64,000 nt of DNA, taken from DASRWI01 sp035654655 (GTDB lineage: Bacteria > Bacteroidota > Ignavibacteria > Ignavibacteriales > Ignavibacteriaceae). The notes under the pieces were generated by a model that was not told the origin of the DNA, ran no database searches, and saw nothing but the letters and a program-made list of their open reading frames with translations. The translations under genes and the position numbers were made by a program. Shown here piece by piece: positions 18,345 to 28,035 of this stretch. Each line of letters begins with the position of its first letter. The stretch's first letter is position 1. Location: assembly GCA_035654655.1 (NCBI GenBank), contig DASRWI010000030.1:221334-285333 (forward strand). The letters are read 5' to 3'.

Positions 18345-21122
18345 CTAATGCGCATCAAGCCAGTTATCCCCAATTCCTGTCTCAGCTACAATAGGAACAT
18401 CAAGAGTAAGTGAAGTTTCCATTATGTCTTTAATTACTAATTTTAATTCATCAACTTCGTCTTTATGTGCATCAAACAAAAGCTCATCGTGAACCTGAAG
18501 AACCATTTTAGTTTTAGCTTTTCTTTTTTCTAATTCTCTAAAAATGTTTATCATAGCCAGCTTTATCATATCTGCTGCAGTTCCCTGAATTGGCATATTT
18601 ATAGCAACACGCTCTTCAAATTGTTTTACAACTCTATTATTGCTATTTATGTTTCTTAAGAATCTGCGTCTGCCTAAAACAGTTTCAGCAAAGCCTTTTG
18701 ACTGAGCTTTATAAATACAATTATCCATAAATGCTCTTACATAGCTAAAAGTACTGAAGTAAGTATCTATAATTTCTTTTGCGTGACCTTGTGTAATCCC
18801 TAATCTTGTTTTTAATCCAAAAGGGCCAAGACCATAAAGAATTCCAAAATTAACTTCTTTAGCTCGTCTTCTCATATCAGGTGTAACTTCTTTTCTATTT
18901 ACCTTAAAGACCAAAGCAGCAGTGCTGGTATGTATATCTTCTTTTTCTTTAAATGCCTGTTGCAATGCAGGGTCACCTGAAACTGCAGCAAGAATTCTTA
19001 ACTCTATTTGACTATAATCTGCACTAAGAATTACATAATCTTTATCTCTTGGGACAAAAGCTTTTCTAATTTCTTTTCCTAATTCTGAGCGAATAGGAAT
19101 GTTCTGAAGGTTAGGTTCATTACTTGACAGTCTACCTGTTGATGCAACAGTCTGATTAAAACAGGTATGTATTCTTCCTGTTTTAGGTTCAATCAAGTTA
19201 GGTAAAGAATCTGCATAGGTAGTTTTTAATTTAGATACTTGTCTATAATCCATTAGTAATTGAATTACTTCATGTTCACCTAATAATGCTTCTAAGGAAC
19301 GTGCATCGGTAGAAAAACCGGTTTTAGTTTTCTTACCTGTTTTTAGATTTAATTTATCAAACAAAATTTTCTGCAGTTGTTGAGGAGAATTAATATTAAA
19401 TTCTTCACCACAACACCTGTAAATATTCATTGTGTAATTATCTAAAAGAATCTGAAGGTCATTGCTTAAAAGCTTAAGAACATTCTTGTCTACATTTATT
19501 CCGGTCCGCTCCATATCTTCAAGAACTTCAACTAATGGAAATTCAACCTCATAAGCAAGTTTTTCAAGATTATTACGTTTTATTTGCTCACTCAAGATGT
19601 GGTAAAGTTTAAAAGTTATATCAGCATCTTCGCAGGAATAGCAGGAAAGGGAAGCTAGATCAACATCAAATATTTTAGTTGAATCTTTCTTCATTCCTAA
19701 TAAACTAATAAGAGAAATAGGTTTGTAGGATAAATATTTTTCTGATAAATCATCCATCCCATGTTTCTGGTCAGGGTCTAAAACATAGCTGGCTATCATC
19801 GTATCAAAATATAATCCCTGAACATTAATGTCATAATTTTTTAATACTGCAATATCAAACTTTGCATTTTGACATACTTTTTTAATCTTTTTATTTTCAA
19901 GTACATCTTTAAAGATTCTAACAAAATCAGCTGCATGCAATCTATCATCTTTCTTTGTTGAGAATAAGTCAACTGATTCAGTCGGATTTATAGCAACAAA
20001 GTATCCCTCATCCAAATTAAAAGCAAAAGATATTCCTGCTAATTTTAGTTTGAATATGTTTAAAGAATTAGTTTCAGTATCAAAGGCGAATAAATCCTGT
20101 TTAGCTAATTCGTTTGCCAATTCTTCAGCTTCACCGATTTGAGTAATTAATTTATACTGAACTTTATTTTGGTCGTAAAATTTTAATTCAGTTTCTTTCT
20201 CTTCAACAACTTCTTCTTTGGGCACTTCTACGTGCTTAGCAAAAATATTTAATACACGACTGAATAAAGTTTTAAATTCAAGCTCAATAAAAATTTCTCT
20301 TATCTTATCAAAATCCGGTTGTTTAACTTTGGCTTCTTCAAAATTAAACTCCAAGTCCATATCGCAATCTATTGTTGCAAGTTCTTTTGACATAAAAGCA
20401 TTAGCTTTCCCATCAATCAATTTATTTTTAACTGAAGGTTTATCAATTTCATCTATATGTTCATAAAGATTTTCAATGCTTCCATACTTAACAATTAAAG
20501 GAATGGCAGTTTTTTCACCAATACCTTTTACACCGGGAATATCATCAGAACTATCTCCAATTAGAGCCAGATAATCTACCATCTGTTTAGGTTCAAAACC
20601 AAATTCCGTTCTAATTTTTTCTTTATCGTATATAGTAACTTCATCAGATTTTCTTCCCGGTCTAACTACCTTAACTCTATCAGTTACTAATTGATTTAAA
20701 TCTTTATCTGGTGTTACAATAATACAATCCAAGCCAGCCTTTTCAGCCTTGCACACAGCTGAACCAATTATATCATCAGCTTCCCATTTCGGCAAAATAT
20801 AAATAGGTATTCTAAAAGCATTAATAATTTCCTTTATTCTAAGAACCTGGGGAATCATATCATCAGGCATTGCAGAACGTGATACCTTATAATTCTCGAA
20901 TTTCTCATGTCTGAATGTTTTTTCTTTTGAATCAAAAGCTACGGCAATGTAATCCGGTTTATTATCTTCAATTATTTTAAATAATTGTGTTAAAAATCCA
21001 AACACTGCTGAAGTAGGTTCACCCTTTTTAGTTATCAAGGGTCTCTGCATAAAGGCATAATAAGCCTTATAAGCTAAAGCAAAAGCATCAATTATAACAA
21101 ACTTCTTATTTTCCATTTTCAT
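18345..21122 (-). CDS. polA: DNA polymerase I
   Basis: A 925-residue three-domain Pol I. The N-terminal 5'-3' exonuclease (about 1-300) includes GDSSDDIPGVKGIGEKTA. The central 3'-5' proofreading exonuclease looks intact: FDTETNS (DxE), NAKFDIAVL (Exo II) and YSCEDADITFKL (Exo III). The polymerase domain has DYSQIELRIL (motif A), the RRAKEVNFGILYG O-helix (motif B) and QVHDELLFD (motif C). The O-helix has Phe at the position linked to dNTP discrimination. It functions in repair and Okazaki fragment maturation. The start ATG (with an alternative ATG 6 bases in) overlaps the 3' end of the upstream permease by 17 bases. Confidence 0.97.
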   Translation of the reverse strand: MKMENKKFVIIDAFALAYKAYYAFMQRPLITKKGEPTSAVFGFLTQLFKIIEDNKPDYIAVAFDSKEKTFRHEKFENYKVSRSAMPDDMIPQVLRIKEIINAFRIPIYILPKWEADDIIGSAVCKAEKAGLDCIIVTPDKDLNQLVTDRVKVVRPGRKSDEVTIYDKEKIRTEFGFEPKQMVDYLALIGDSSDDIPGVKGIGEKTAIPLIVKYGSIENLYEHIDEIDKPSVKNKLIDGKANAFMSKELATIDCDMDLEFNFEEAKVKQPDFDKIREIFIELEFKTLFSRVLNIFAKHVEVPKEEVVEEKETELKFYDQNKVQYKLITQIGEAEELANELAKQDLFAFDTETNSLNIFKLKLAGISFAFNLDEGYFVAINPTESVDLFSTKKDDRLHAADFVRIFKDVLENKKIKKVCQNAKFDIAVLKNYDINVQGLYFDTMIASYVLDPDQKHGMDDLSEKYLSYKPISLISLLGMKKDSTKIFDVDLASLSCYSCEDADITFKLYHILSEQIKRNNLEKLAYEVEFPLVEVLEDMERTGINVDKNVLKLLSNDLQILLDNYTMNIYRCCGEEFNINSPQQLQKILFDKLNLKTGKKTKTGFSTDARSLEALLGEHEVIQLLMDYRQVSKLKTTYADSLPNLIEPKTGRIHTCFNQTVASTGRLSSNEPNLQNIPIRSELGKEIRKAFVPRDKDYVILSADYSQIELRILAAVSGDPALQQAFKEKEDIHTSTAALVFKVNRKEVTPDMRRRAKEVNFGILYGLGPFGLKTRLGITQGHAKEIIDTYFSTFSYVRAFMDNCIYKAQSKGFAETVLGRRRFLRNINSNNRVVKQFEERVAINMPIQGTAADMIKLAMINIFRELEKRKAKTKMVLQVHDELLFDAHKDEVDELKLVIKDIMETSLTLDVPIVAETGIGDNWLDAH

Positions 21123-22560
21123 TAATTTTTTTAATAATTCTATCTCTGTACTTCCAATAAAAATAAATAGGAATGCCGGTTAATATAAGAATTGTACCCA
21201 TTGCAGCATCTTCTGTATCGGAAATAACCGAATTTAATAGAAAAAAGAATGAAAAAAGTACAAAAATTATGGTAGTATAAGGGTAACCCCATACTTTATA
21301 TGGCCTGTATGTACGAGGCATTTTCTTTCTTAATATTATAACTCCTGCAGCACCTAAGGCATAGAAAGTCCAGGCAGCAAAAATAACATAGTCTGTAATA
21401 GTATCAAAAGACCCTGACATAACTAAAATACAGGACCATATTCCTTGAACTATTAAGGATATATGCGGTGTTCCAAAACGGGGATGAATTCTACCTAATC
21501 CTTTAAAAAACAATTTATCTTGAGCCATTGCAAACTGCACTCTGGCAGTAGCTAAGATGCTTCCATTAAGTGCCCCAAATGTAGATATAATAACCGCTAT
21601 AGAAATAATTGCTGCACCTTGATTTCCAAAGATTTTATCTGCAGCAGAAGCTGCTACCAAAGGTGATTTTGCCATTTCATCCACAGGAAGTACATATAAA
21701 TAAGCTATATTTATAATTATATAAACACCCATAGTAATTAAAGTACCAAACATTAAGGCACGAGGAATGTTATGTTGGGGGTTTTTAACTTCACCTGCTA
21801 CAAAGGTAACATTGTTCCATCCATCATATGCCCAAAAAGCTCCTGCTAATGCTAAACCTAAAAGTGGGAATAAATTTGTCATAGTAGAATCTGGGACTGC
21901 AAACCCAGTTAATACATTGGACATTGAACCATCTCCAATTGTAATTAATAGAAAAGCAAGTAATAGAATGGAAGCAATTTTAATCATAGTTATTATTGAC
22001 TGAACTAGTCCTCCAAAAATAACTCCGATATAATTTATTGTTGTTAAAAACAGAATACAAATTATCGCAGCAGCTTTTGGTCCAAAATCCTGAAAGGGAA
22101 AGATATTTCCGACCATTGGCATATAGACTGAAAAATCATGCATAGCCTTTGAAACTTCAGGATATTTAATGAAATAACCTAAATATTCTCCAAATACATA
22201 AGCAATGGCTGCCTGACTTCCTGTTTGTATTACTGAAAATATTGACCACCCATATAGAAAACCTGTAAAGTCACCATACATTTTCCTAAAATAAGCATAT
22301 TGACCTCCGGTGGCATCAATCATCCCTGCAACTTCAGCATTGGATAAGGCACCTATAAAAGTTATTACTCCGGCGACTATCCATACAATAAGTAAAAGTT
22401 CAGGAGACATTAACTGTCCTGCCATGGTAGAGGGTTTACGGAAGATACCAGAACCAATCATTGAGCCAGCTGATATCATAATAGCAGCAGTTAAACTAAG
22501 GCCACGTACAAGTTCAGTTTTGGGAACAATCAGCTTAGGTATTTTTAGGTCTTTTGCCAT
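21106..22560 (-). CDS. APC-superfamily amino acid permease
   Basis: A 484-residue integral membrane protein with about 12 predicted helices. The first helix has the APC substrate motif MIGSGIFRKP, and a later segment WAYDGWNNVTFVAGEVKNP is typical of the LAT/serine-threonine exchanger branch. It would move amino acids across the inner membrane; the substrate cannot be assigned. Its stop overlaps the polA start by 17 bases. There is a 62-base gap to the upstream gene. The length is normal and no break is seen. Confidence 0.88.
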   Translation of the reverse strand: MAKDLKIPKLIVPKTELVRGLSLTAAIMISAGSMIGSGIFRKPSTMAGQLMSPELLLIVWIVAGVITFIGALSNAEVAGMIDATGGQYAYFRKMYGDFTGFLYGWSIFSVIQTGSQAAIAYVFGEYLGYFIKYPEVSKAMHDFSVYMPMVGNIFPFQDFGPKAAAIICILFLTTINYIGVIFGGLVQSIITMIKIASILLLAFLLITIGDGSMSNVLTGFAVPDSTMTNLFPLLGLALAGAFWAYDGWNNVTFVAGEVKNPQHNIPRALMFGTLITMGVYIIINIAYLYVLPVDEMAKSPLVAASAADKIFGNQGAAIISIAVIISTFGALNGSILATARVQFAMAQDKLFFKGLGRIHPRFGTPHISLIVQGIWSCILVMSGSFDTITDYVIFAAWTFYALGAAGVIILRKKMPRTYRPYKVWGYPYTTIIFVLFSFFFLLNSVISDTEDAAMGTILILTGIPIYFYWKYRDRIIKKINENGK

Positions 22561-22622
22561 CGATTTACCTTCTATAGTATTCAGGAAAATATGAAAAAAT
22601 AATTACTATTAAAACTTTTTTC

Positions 22623-23609
22623 TTAAATAACATTTGAAGGATATTTTATTTTATATCCTTTTTTCCTTAAACTTTCAAAAACCGGCTGAAGCTTTAAATA
22701 AATTCCCGATGACAAATAAATCATTCCTTTATTATCTTGCAATCTATTGTGCAGAATATAATTTATTCTTTCCTGGGCTTCATTTTCAACTTCAACTTTA
22801 TGAAATTCTTTATCGCAAAAAAACTTTATTTTTCTATTACTTAGATTTTTCTTTATAAAGTTATAAATCAAAGGGGAGTGGTACAAATTGGACTCATTAT
22901 CAATAATAAAAAATGCTGCGGTGGAATATGCTTTGATAATGTCTGTTATTGAATTTTGCCATCTTGATTCGGGATAATTATTCCTGAAACGATAATCAAT
23001 TTCATCAATGTTATCATTAAGCATTACACAAAATTCCCTTTTTTGTTCAAAAGCTTTTTTAACCAGGTAAGCGTTACTTTTAGATGGGGTTAAGGTAAAT
23101 CCAAATGTAAAAGGAGTGTTAAAAATATTGTTTATTGTTTCAGTATTCTGTTCCTCAAGGTCGTAAATCAGAAAACTTAAGGTATCAGCCTGACGCTGAA
23201 TCTTTCTATCATAATAAAAATTTGCTGTTAGTAAAGTACCTTTAACTGAAGATATCTTTAAATTAGTATTACCGTTTATACCTTTTTCTACAGCACTTAA
23301 TTTATAATAATTGGTATCAAGATGATTTTGAAAATCATTTAATATAAAAGGAATAGGAATATCCAAAGGAAGTTTGATTGAATAATCAGATTCTTTTGCA
23401 GCCTTACCCTTATTTTTTTTTATCCAGGTACTATCCAATCCATATTGATTAAGTACTCCAATAAATTCATCATTGATTGATTTTGAATTTACCAATTTTG
23501 CTTGCTCATCTTCGTAAAACTTATCCACGAAAAGGTTAGTAATAAGTAGTATTAAATTTAATAAGATTAAAACGACGAGAATTTTTTTTCTGTTAAAATT
23601 GAAACTCAT
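22623..23609 (-). CDS. Divergent polysaccharide deacetylase-like protein, membrane-anchored
   Basis: A 328-residue protein with one N-terminal membrane segment (about residues 8-28). The C-terminal 200 residues follow the layout of the divergent polysaccharide deacetylase family 2 (YibQ-like, PF04748): a strand LSFLIYDLEE where the family has a DDLG motif, then PFTFGFTLTPSKSNAYLVKKA (family: TLAILP...A...A), then EFCVMLND where the family has LLHLPM, and later a strand AAFFIIDNESN and KIKFFCDKE. The acidic and Asn/His residues thought to matter in that family are not clearly kept, so it may be inactive or only distantly related. This is pattern recognition by eye. It lies 14 bp after an enoyl-CoA hydratase gene. 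Confidence 0.42.
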   Translation of the reverse strand: MSFNFNRKKILVVLILLNLILLITNLFVDKFYEDEQAKLVNSKSINDEFIGVLNQYGLDSTWIKKNKGKAAKESDYSIKLPLDIPIPFILNDFQNHLDTNYYKLSAVEKGINGNTNLKISSVKGTLLTANFYYDRKIQRQADTLSFLIYDLEEQNTETINNIFNTPFTFGFTLTPSKSNAYLVKKAFEQKREFCVMLNDNIDEIDYRFRNNYPESRWQNSITDIIKAYSTAAFFIIDNESNLYHSPLIYNFIKKNLSNRKIKFFCDKEFHKVEVENEAQERINYILHNRLQDNKGMIYLSSGIYLKLQPVFESLRKKGYKIKYPSNVI

Positions 23610-23623
23610 TTATACGAACTTAA

Positions 23624-24400
23624 TTATTCATTAGAAAAATTAGGAGCTCTTTTTTCAAGGAATGCTGATGTACCTTCTTTGAAATTGTTAGTCCCACAAC
23701 AAATACCGAAAGATGCAGCTTCCTGATTAAGTCCTTCCCTTAATGTAATATTATCGGAAGCATTAACTAAAGATATTATAGCTTTTATAGCTTCAAAAGG
23801 TTTTTTTGCTATTTTTTCGGCAAGTTCCCATGCTTTAGAAAGTAATTCTTCTTTTGAATAAATCTTGCTTATTAAGCCTAATCTTAAAGCATCTTCAGCA
23901 GAAAAATTATCTCCTGTTAACAATAATTCCATAGCGGTTGATTTATTTATATATCTGCTTAATCTTTGAGTCCCCCCATAACCAGGAATAGTTCCTAAGT
24001 TAATTTCAGGCTGACCAAATTTAGCGGTGGTTGAGGCTAATCTTATGTGGCAAGCCATTGCTAATTCACAACCGCCACCAAGAGCATAACCATTAATAGC
24101 AGCTATCACAGGGACATTGGAATTTTCAATTTTATTAAAAATTGATTGTCCTCTTTCAGCAAATTTTTTACCTTCAAAAACATTCAGAGTATTAAGTTCT
24201 TTTATATCAGCACCAGCAATAAATGCCTTTTCACCTGCACCAGTAATAATTATACATTTTATTCTTTTATCAATGTTTTCAAAAAAGTTTTCAAGTTCAT
24301 TCAAAACTTCAAAGTTAAGTGCATTTAACTTATCGGGACGGTTTATTGTTAATAACTGCACATTATTTTTTTCATCAATTAATAAATTTTTATAATTCAT
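23624..24400 (-). CDS. Enoyl-CoA hydratase/isomerase family protein (crotonase)
   Basis: A 258-residue crotonase-fold enzyme with the oxyanion-hole segments AFIAGADIKEL and GYALGGGCELAMAC and both hydratase glutamates, E112 and E132 (PEINLGTIPGYGG). It adds water to trans-2-enoyl-CoA in fatty-acid beta-oxidation or in 3-hydroxybutyryl-CoA metabolism. The length matches short-chain enoyl-CoA hydratases. No other beta-oxidation gene is adjacent, so the pathway is not fixed by context. Six bases separate it from the outer-membrane protein gene upstream. Confidence 0.9.
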   Translation of the reverse strand: MNYKNLLIDEKNNVQLLTINRPDKLNALNFEVLNELENFFENIDKRIKCIIITGAGEKAFIAGADIKELNTLNVFEGKKFAERGQSIFNKIENSNVPVIAAINGYALGGGCELAMACHIRLASTTAKFGQPEINLGTIPGYGGTQRLSRYINKSTAMELLLTGDNFSAEDALRLGLISKIYSKEELLSKAWELAEKIAKKPFEAIKAIISLVNASDNITLREGLNQEAASFGICCGTNNFKEGTSAFLEKRAPNFSNE

Positions 24401-24406
24401 ATTTCC

Positions 24407-25000
24407 TCAAAAAACCATAAATAATGGTAATCTTACTTTAAGATCAAGATTGATATATTGATTAGTTTGAAAGTAATTGTAGTTAGCTAATATCTCAAGC
24501 ATAAACATTGACAAACCCACTCCAGCAGTGAAACCTAATTTTGAATGTTCTTCATTGAAATTACTTCTACCGGAAGAAGGTTTAAATTCATGTAGATTTT
24601 GATAATAATTGAATGAAACACCTGCCTCAATTACCGGCATAAATAAAACAACATTTTCCATAAGAGGAGCAAAGTAATATCTTAATCCTGCACTAATAGG
24701 AATTGAAGTTGTGGAAAAATTTGAATAATCACTTGACTGATAATATTGTTGTGAACCGGGGAACTGTTCATATCCTACCCTCGCAAATAAAAAGAAAGGA
24801 AGATATTCATTATCAGTATAAGATACTTCAATGTTTAAACCATAACCAAGGTCAGTGGTATTTGAAAAAACTCCTAATGGAATTCTTGGGCCCACACCAA
24901 AGGAAAGGAATACACCTCTGGCTTTATCGGCAGGGGGTTCATTAGGTAATATTTGATATTGGATTAATAATAACAATCCAATCAAAAGAATTTTTTTCAT
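24407..25000 (-). CDS. Small outer-membrane beta-barrel protein
   Basis: A 197-residue protein with an N-terminal signal-like hydrophobic segment, then alternating strands rich in Tyr/Phe/Gly (FLSFGVGPRIPLG, FFLFARVGYEQF, ISAGLRYYFAP, LGFTAGVGLSM) ending in LKVRLPLFMVF. This is the pattern of an eight-stranded OmpA/OmpW-like barrel. No family-specific motif is visible. On the minus strand a TATATTTG (25036-25029) lies about 30 bases before the ATG and may be a -7 element, but the -33 match is poor. Function unknown. Confidence 0.6.
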   Translation of the reverse strand: MKKILLIGLLLLIQYQILPNEPPADKARGVFLSFGVGPRIPLGVFSNTTDLGYGLNIEVSYTDNEYLPFFLFARVGYEQFPGSQQYYQSSDYSNFSTTSIPISAGLRYYFAPLMENVVLFMPVIEAGVSFNYYQNLHEFKPSSGRSNFNEEHSKLGFTAGVGLSMFMLEILANYNYFQTNQYINLDLKVRLPLFMVF

Positions 25001-25064
25001 TTACTTTTTTCAACAAGGAATATTAATGCAAATATAATTATTAAAATTTAACAATGAAAAAAAA

Positions 25065-25592
25065 TTATTTTTCATTTTCCTTTTCTTCATTTTTTTCAGT
25101 ATCTGCAGGTTGTTCACTTTTAATTTTATTTTCCATTTGTTGTATTTTTATTTTTGTGCCTATGCCATGAGTATAAACTAATTCACCGCCATATTGTCCT
25201 GTTTGAAAGACAAAAAATGCACCAATTATAGCAAGAATCAGAAAAACATATCTAATTTTATAAAAATAATCTCTTAGTTTTACATTCACCATAAGTGTTC
25301 CTCTGAATAAAAGAACTATCAAGAAGAACCAGAAAGTAATATTTGCAAAAGTTTCATGAGACTCCATTGTATCGCTGCTGCTGGAATTAAAATAATCAAA
25401 CGCATCTTCAGCCTCACGACCTGTAGTAACTGCAGCAAATGCACCTAACACTCCAAGAAGTAATATTAATAATGCTGTTTTTTGAAAAAAGGCATTATTA
25501 AAAAGTACTCCAATAATTTCAAGCAAGCTATAAGTTAAAAGTAGAGCAACAGCAAAATGAACAACCTTTGGATGAAAAATTGATAAATCCAT
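25065..25592 (-). CDS. DUF2231-like membrane protein
   Basis: A 175-residue protein with four predicted transmembrane helices. The N-terminal FHPKVVHFAVALLLTYSLLE and the segment FAAVTTGREAED are characteristic of the DUF2231 family; a YTHGIG motif follows the last helix. Conserved histidines in the family suggest a cofactor or redox role, which is speculation. The C-terminus is a Lys/Glu-rich soluble tail. It is divergent from the YCF48 gene at 25,796, with about 200 bp between them. Confidence 0.72.
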   Translation of the reverse strand: MDLSIFHPKVVHFAVALLLTYSLLEIIGVLFNNAFFQKTALLILLLGVLGAFAAVTTGREAEDAFDYFNSSSSDTMESHETFANITFWFFLIVLLFRGTLMVNVKLRDYFYKIRYVFLILAIIGAFFVFQTGQYGGELVYTHGIGTKIKIQQMENKIKSEQPADTEKNEEKENEK

Positions 25593-25795
25593 TGTATTAT
25601 TCCTTATAATTATTGAATTGTTTAATATAAAACCATTTTGCTGGAATATAAACTATATGACAAACTTCTCTTTACCTATGATTGATTCATCAATATCACT
25701 GAAATTGAATTAAAAGTATCAATAGGTCAAAACCCACATATAAGATGAAGGATATAATTTATATTGACTAAAAAATTTTCCCGGGTCAAATTTAT

Positions 25796-28033
25796 ATGAA
25801 ACATATGTTACTATTTTTCCTTTGCTATACTAATCTTTTTTCTCAATGGTTAAAAACAAATACAACAGAAGATGGACCTGATCTTTATTCAGTTTACTTT
25901 ATAGATGATAACAATGGATGGATTGCCGGAGCCTCAGGAACTATATTAAAATTAGATCAACAATTATTATGGGAAAAACAAAACTCTGGTACTTCTAAAA
26001 CCTTAATGTCTATAGGGTTTTTTAATAATGATATTGGTCTTGCTGTAGGGGATAGCGGAATTATTATTAAGTCTACAGATGGCGGTAATTCCTGGATGGA
26101 AATTCAGCATGATGATTCTTATAAATTAAACTATTTGTTTATTGTTAATGATAGCCTTGCCTATGCATCAGGAACAGTCGGTAAAATTCTTAAAACTACA
26201 AATAGGGGAAAGTCTTGGATAAATCTTGATACAAAAGTGAATAATAATTTTAATGCCATTTATTTCGTTAACGAAAATGTGGGTTATCTTGGCAGCGATA
26301 GTTTTAAGGTCATCAAAACTTATGATGGAGGAGCTTCCTGGTCCCCGATTAATCTTAGTGAAGAAGGAAATATTAAAAGCTTATATTTTCTGGATAGTCT
26401 AACCGGATATGCAGGAACTGACGATGAATTTCAGGTCGGGCGACTTATGTATACTTCTAATGGCGGGAGAACATGGACTGAAAAAGATAATAGTTCTGGA
26501 GGTATTCATTCTATGTGTTTTAATGATGTTAACAATGGATTATTTGTCTGTGGCAGTGATACCTGGTATAGAAAAATATGTACATTAGATAATGATACTG
26601 TTAATATAAAGTATTACCATCAGGAAGAATATGACCTTTTTTCATGCAAGGTAACACCATCAGGAAAAGGATGGGCAGTTGGTGGAGGTGGTGCAATCTT
26701 TTATGCTGATAATTATAAAGGAGAATGGCAGCAGTTATTTTATGGTAATTCAGAAATAAATTATTCTATTGCTGATTTGAATGATGAAATTTTTATTACA
26801 GGGTCAAGAAATAATTTCCTCGAGCCTTATGGAAAAATATTTAAGCTTAATTTATCAAAAGGAAATTTTTGGGAGCAAACAATAATTCCAAATTCAAGTA
26901 ATAGTGATTATTATTCATTCTATTCAATTTCATCATTAGATTCAAATCACTACTATGCAGGAGGTTCAGGAGGTTGGTATTTTAGCAGTGACAGAGGTAA
27001 AAACTGGCTTAAAAATGATAACATAGTAGATGTACATAAAATACTATTTGTCGATGAGCTTATTGGATATTTATATAATGAAAACGGAATATTCAAAACG
27101 TCTGATGGTGGAGTAAATTGGATTCAGTTAGATTTTACTTTTCCTATTTCAGAAATTCATTTCGTAAATAAAAATTTAGGATTTATTAGTTCTGCTTCAG
27201 ATAGTGGTTGGCAAATTCATAAAACTACCAATGGAGGTAACGAATGGACACTAACCTCAGAAACAGATTATCCAAAGTTAACATCAATTTATTTTGTTGA
27301 TGACAAATTAGGCTTTGCAGTTGGTTGGCTTAATACTATACTGAAAACTTCAGATAGTGGTACTACCTGGTCAAGCTACAACTTGAATAAAAATATTTCA
27401 TTAGTAGAATACAAAAGCCAGTACTTTGAAAACGTTAGAAAGATTACTCTATCTCCATTTAATTATATAAAGAAGATTAAAAATTCTTTATCAGGATATG
27501 TAATTACTCCTCAAGATGGAAATGATAATTGCTCTTTCATAACATTTAAAAATAATATCGGTTATATAACTCAAAATGGGGGCAAAATTTTAAGAACTTA
27601 TGACTATGGCGAACATTGGGAGATAATAAATTCAGGTATTGAAGATGATTTACTTTCAATTGCAATTATGCAGAATGGCTATTCAGCATTATTGACCTCT
27701 AAGAATGCATATTTGAATAAAAATTTCGGCACTGCACCTCAGGTAAATAATGAAAATCCGGAAAATCCAAAATCATTTATATTATTTCAAAACTATCCTA
27801 ACCCATTTAATCCTACTACTACGATTAAATTTGAAATGCCTTTTCAGCAAAAAGTAAAAATAATTATATACAATCTTGTTGGGGAGGTAGTTGAAGAAAT
27901 ATTCAACTCAATTGCTGATGAAGGAATCAATGAAGTTCAGTTTGATGGGAGTAAATATTCATCAGGAATGTACATTTACAAAATTGTAACAAATAATTAT
28001 TCAACAAGTAAGAAGATGATTTTATTAAAATAA
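25796..28033 (+). CDS. YCF48/BNR-repeat secreted protein with T9SS sorting domain
   Basis: A 745-residue protein with a signal peptide (cleavage near LFSQ). Roughly nine Asp-box-like repeats of the form T-x-D/N-G-G-x-x-W are spread over it (STDGGNSW, TTNRGKSW, TYDGGASW, TSNGGRTW, SSDRGKNW, TSDGGVNW, TTNGGNEW, TSDSGTTW, TYDYGEHW), as in YCF48/photosystem II stability factor and sialidase-type propellers. No sialidase catalytic set is recognisable. The C-terminal about 80 residues are a type A sorting domain (FQNYPNPFNPTTTI ... MILLK), so it should be exported and surface-attached by the T9SS. It ends 2 bp from the convergent SDR gene. Confidence 0.82.
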   Translation: MKHMLLFFLCYTNLFSQWLKTNTTEDGPDLYSVYFIDDNNGWIAGASGTILKLDQQLLWEKQNSGTSKTLMSIGFFNNDIGLAVGDSGIIIKSTDGGNSWMEIQHDDSYKLNYLFIVNDSLAYASGTVGKILKTTNRGKSWINLDTKVNNNFNAIYFVNENVGYLGSDSFKVIKTYDGGASWSPINLSEEGNIKSLYFLDSLTGYAGTDDEFQVGRLMYTSNGGRTWTEKDNSSGGIHSMCFNDVNNGLFVCGSDTWYRKICTLDNDTVNIKYYHQEEYDLFSCKVTPSGKGWAVGGGGAIFYADNYKGEWQQLFYGNSEINYSIADLNDEIFITGSRNNFLEPYGKIFKLNLSKGNFWEQTIIPNSSNSDYYSFYSISSLDSNHYYAGGSGGWYFSSDRGKNWLKNDNIVDVHKILFVDELIGYLYNENGIFKTSDGGVNWIQLDFTFPISEIHFVNKNLGFISSASDSGWQIHKTTNGGNEWTLTSETDYPKLTSIYFVDDKLGFAVGWLNTILKTSDSGTTWSSYNLNKNISLVEYKSQYFENVRKITLSPFNYIKKIKNSLSGYVITPQDGNDNCSFITFKNNIGYITQNGGKILRTYDYGEHWEIINSGIEDDLLSIAIMQNGYSALLTSKNAYLNKNFGTAPQVNNENPENPKSFILFQNYPNPFNPTTTIKFEMPFQQKVKIIIYNLVGEVVEEIFNSIADEGINEVQFDGSKYSSGMYIYKIVTNNYSTSKKMILLK

Positions 28034-28035
28034 AA

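Noticed and set aside
25593..25795. Possible structured RNA or operator in the divergent gap (ATTGAT/ATCAAT near 25,681)
   Set aside because: The stem is only six bases with a two-base loop and AT-rich; such pairs are expected by chance here.
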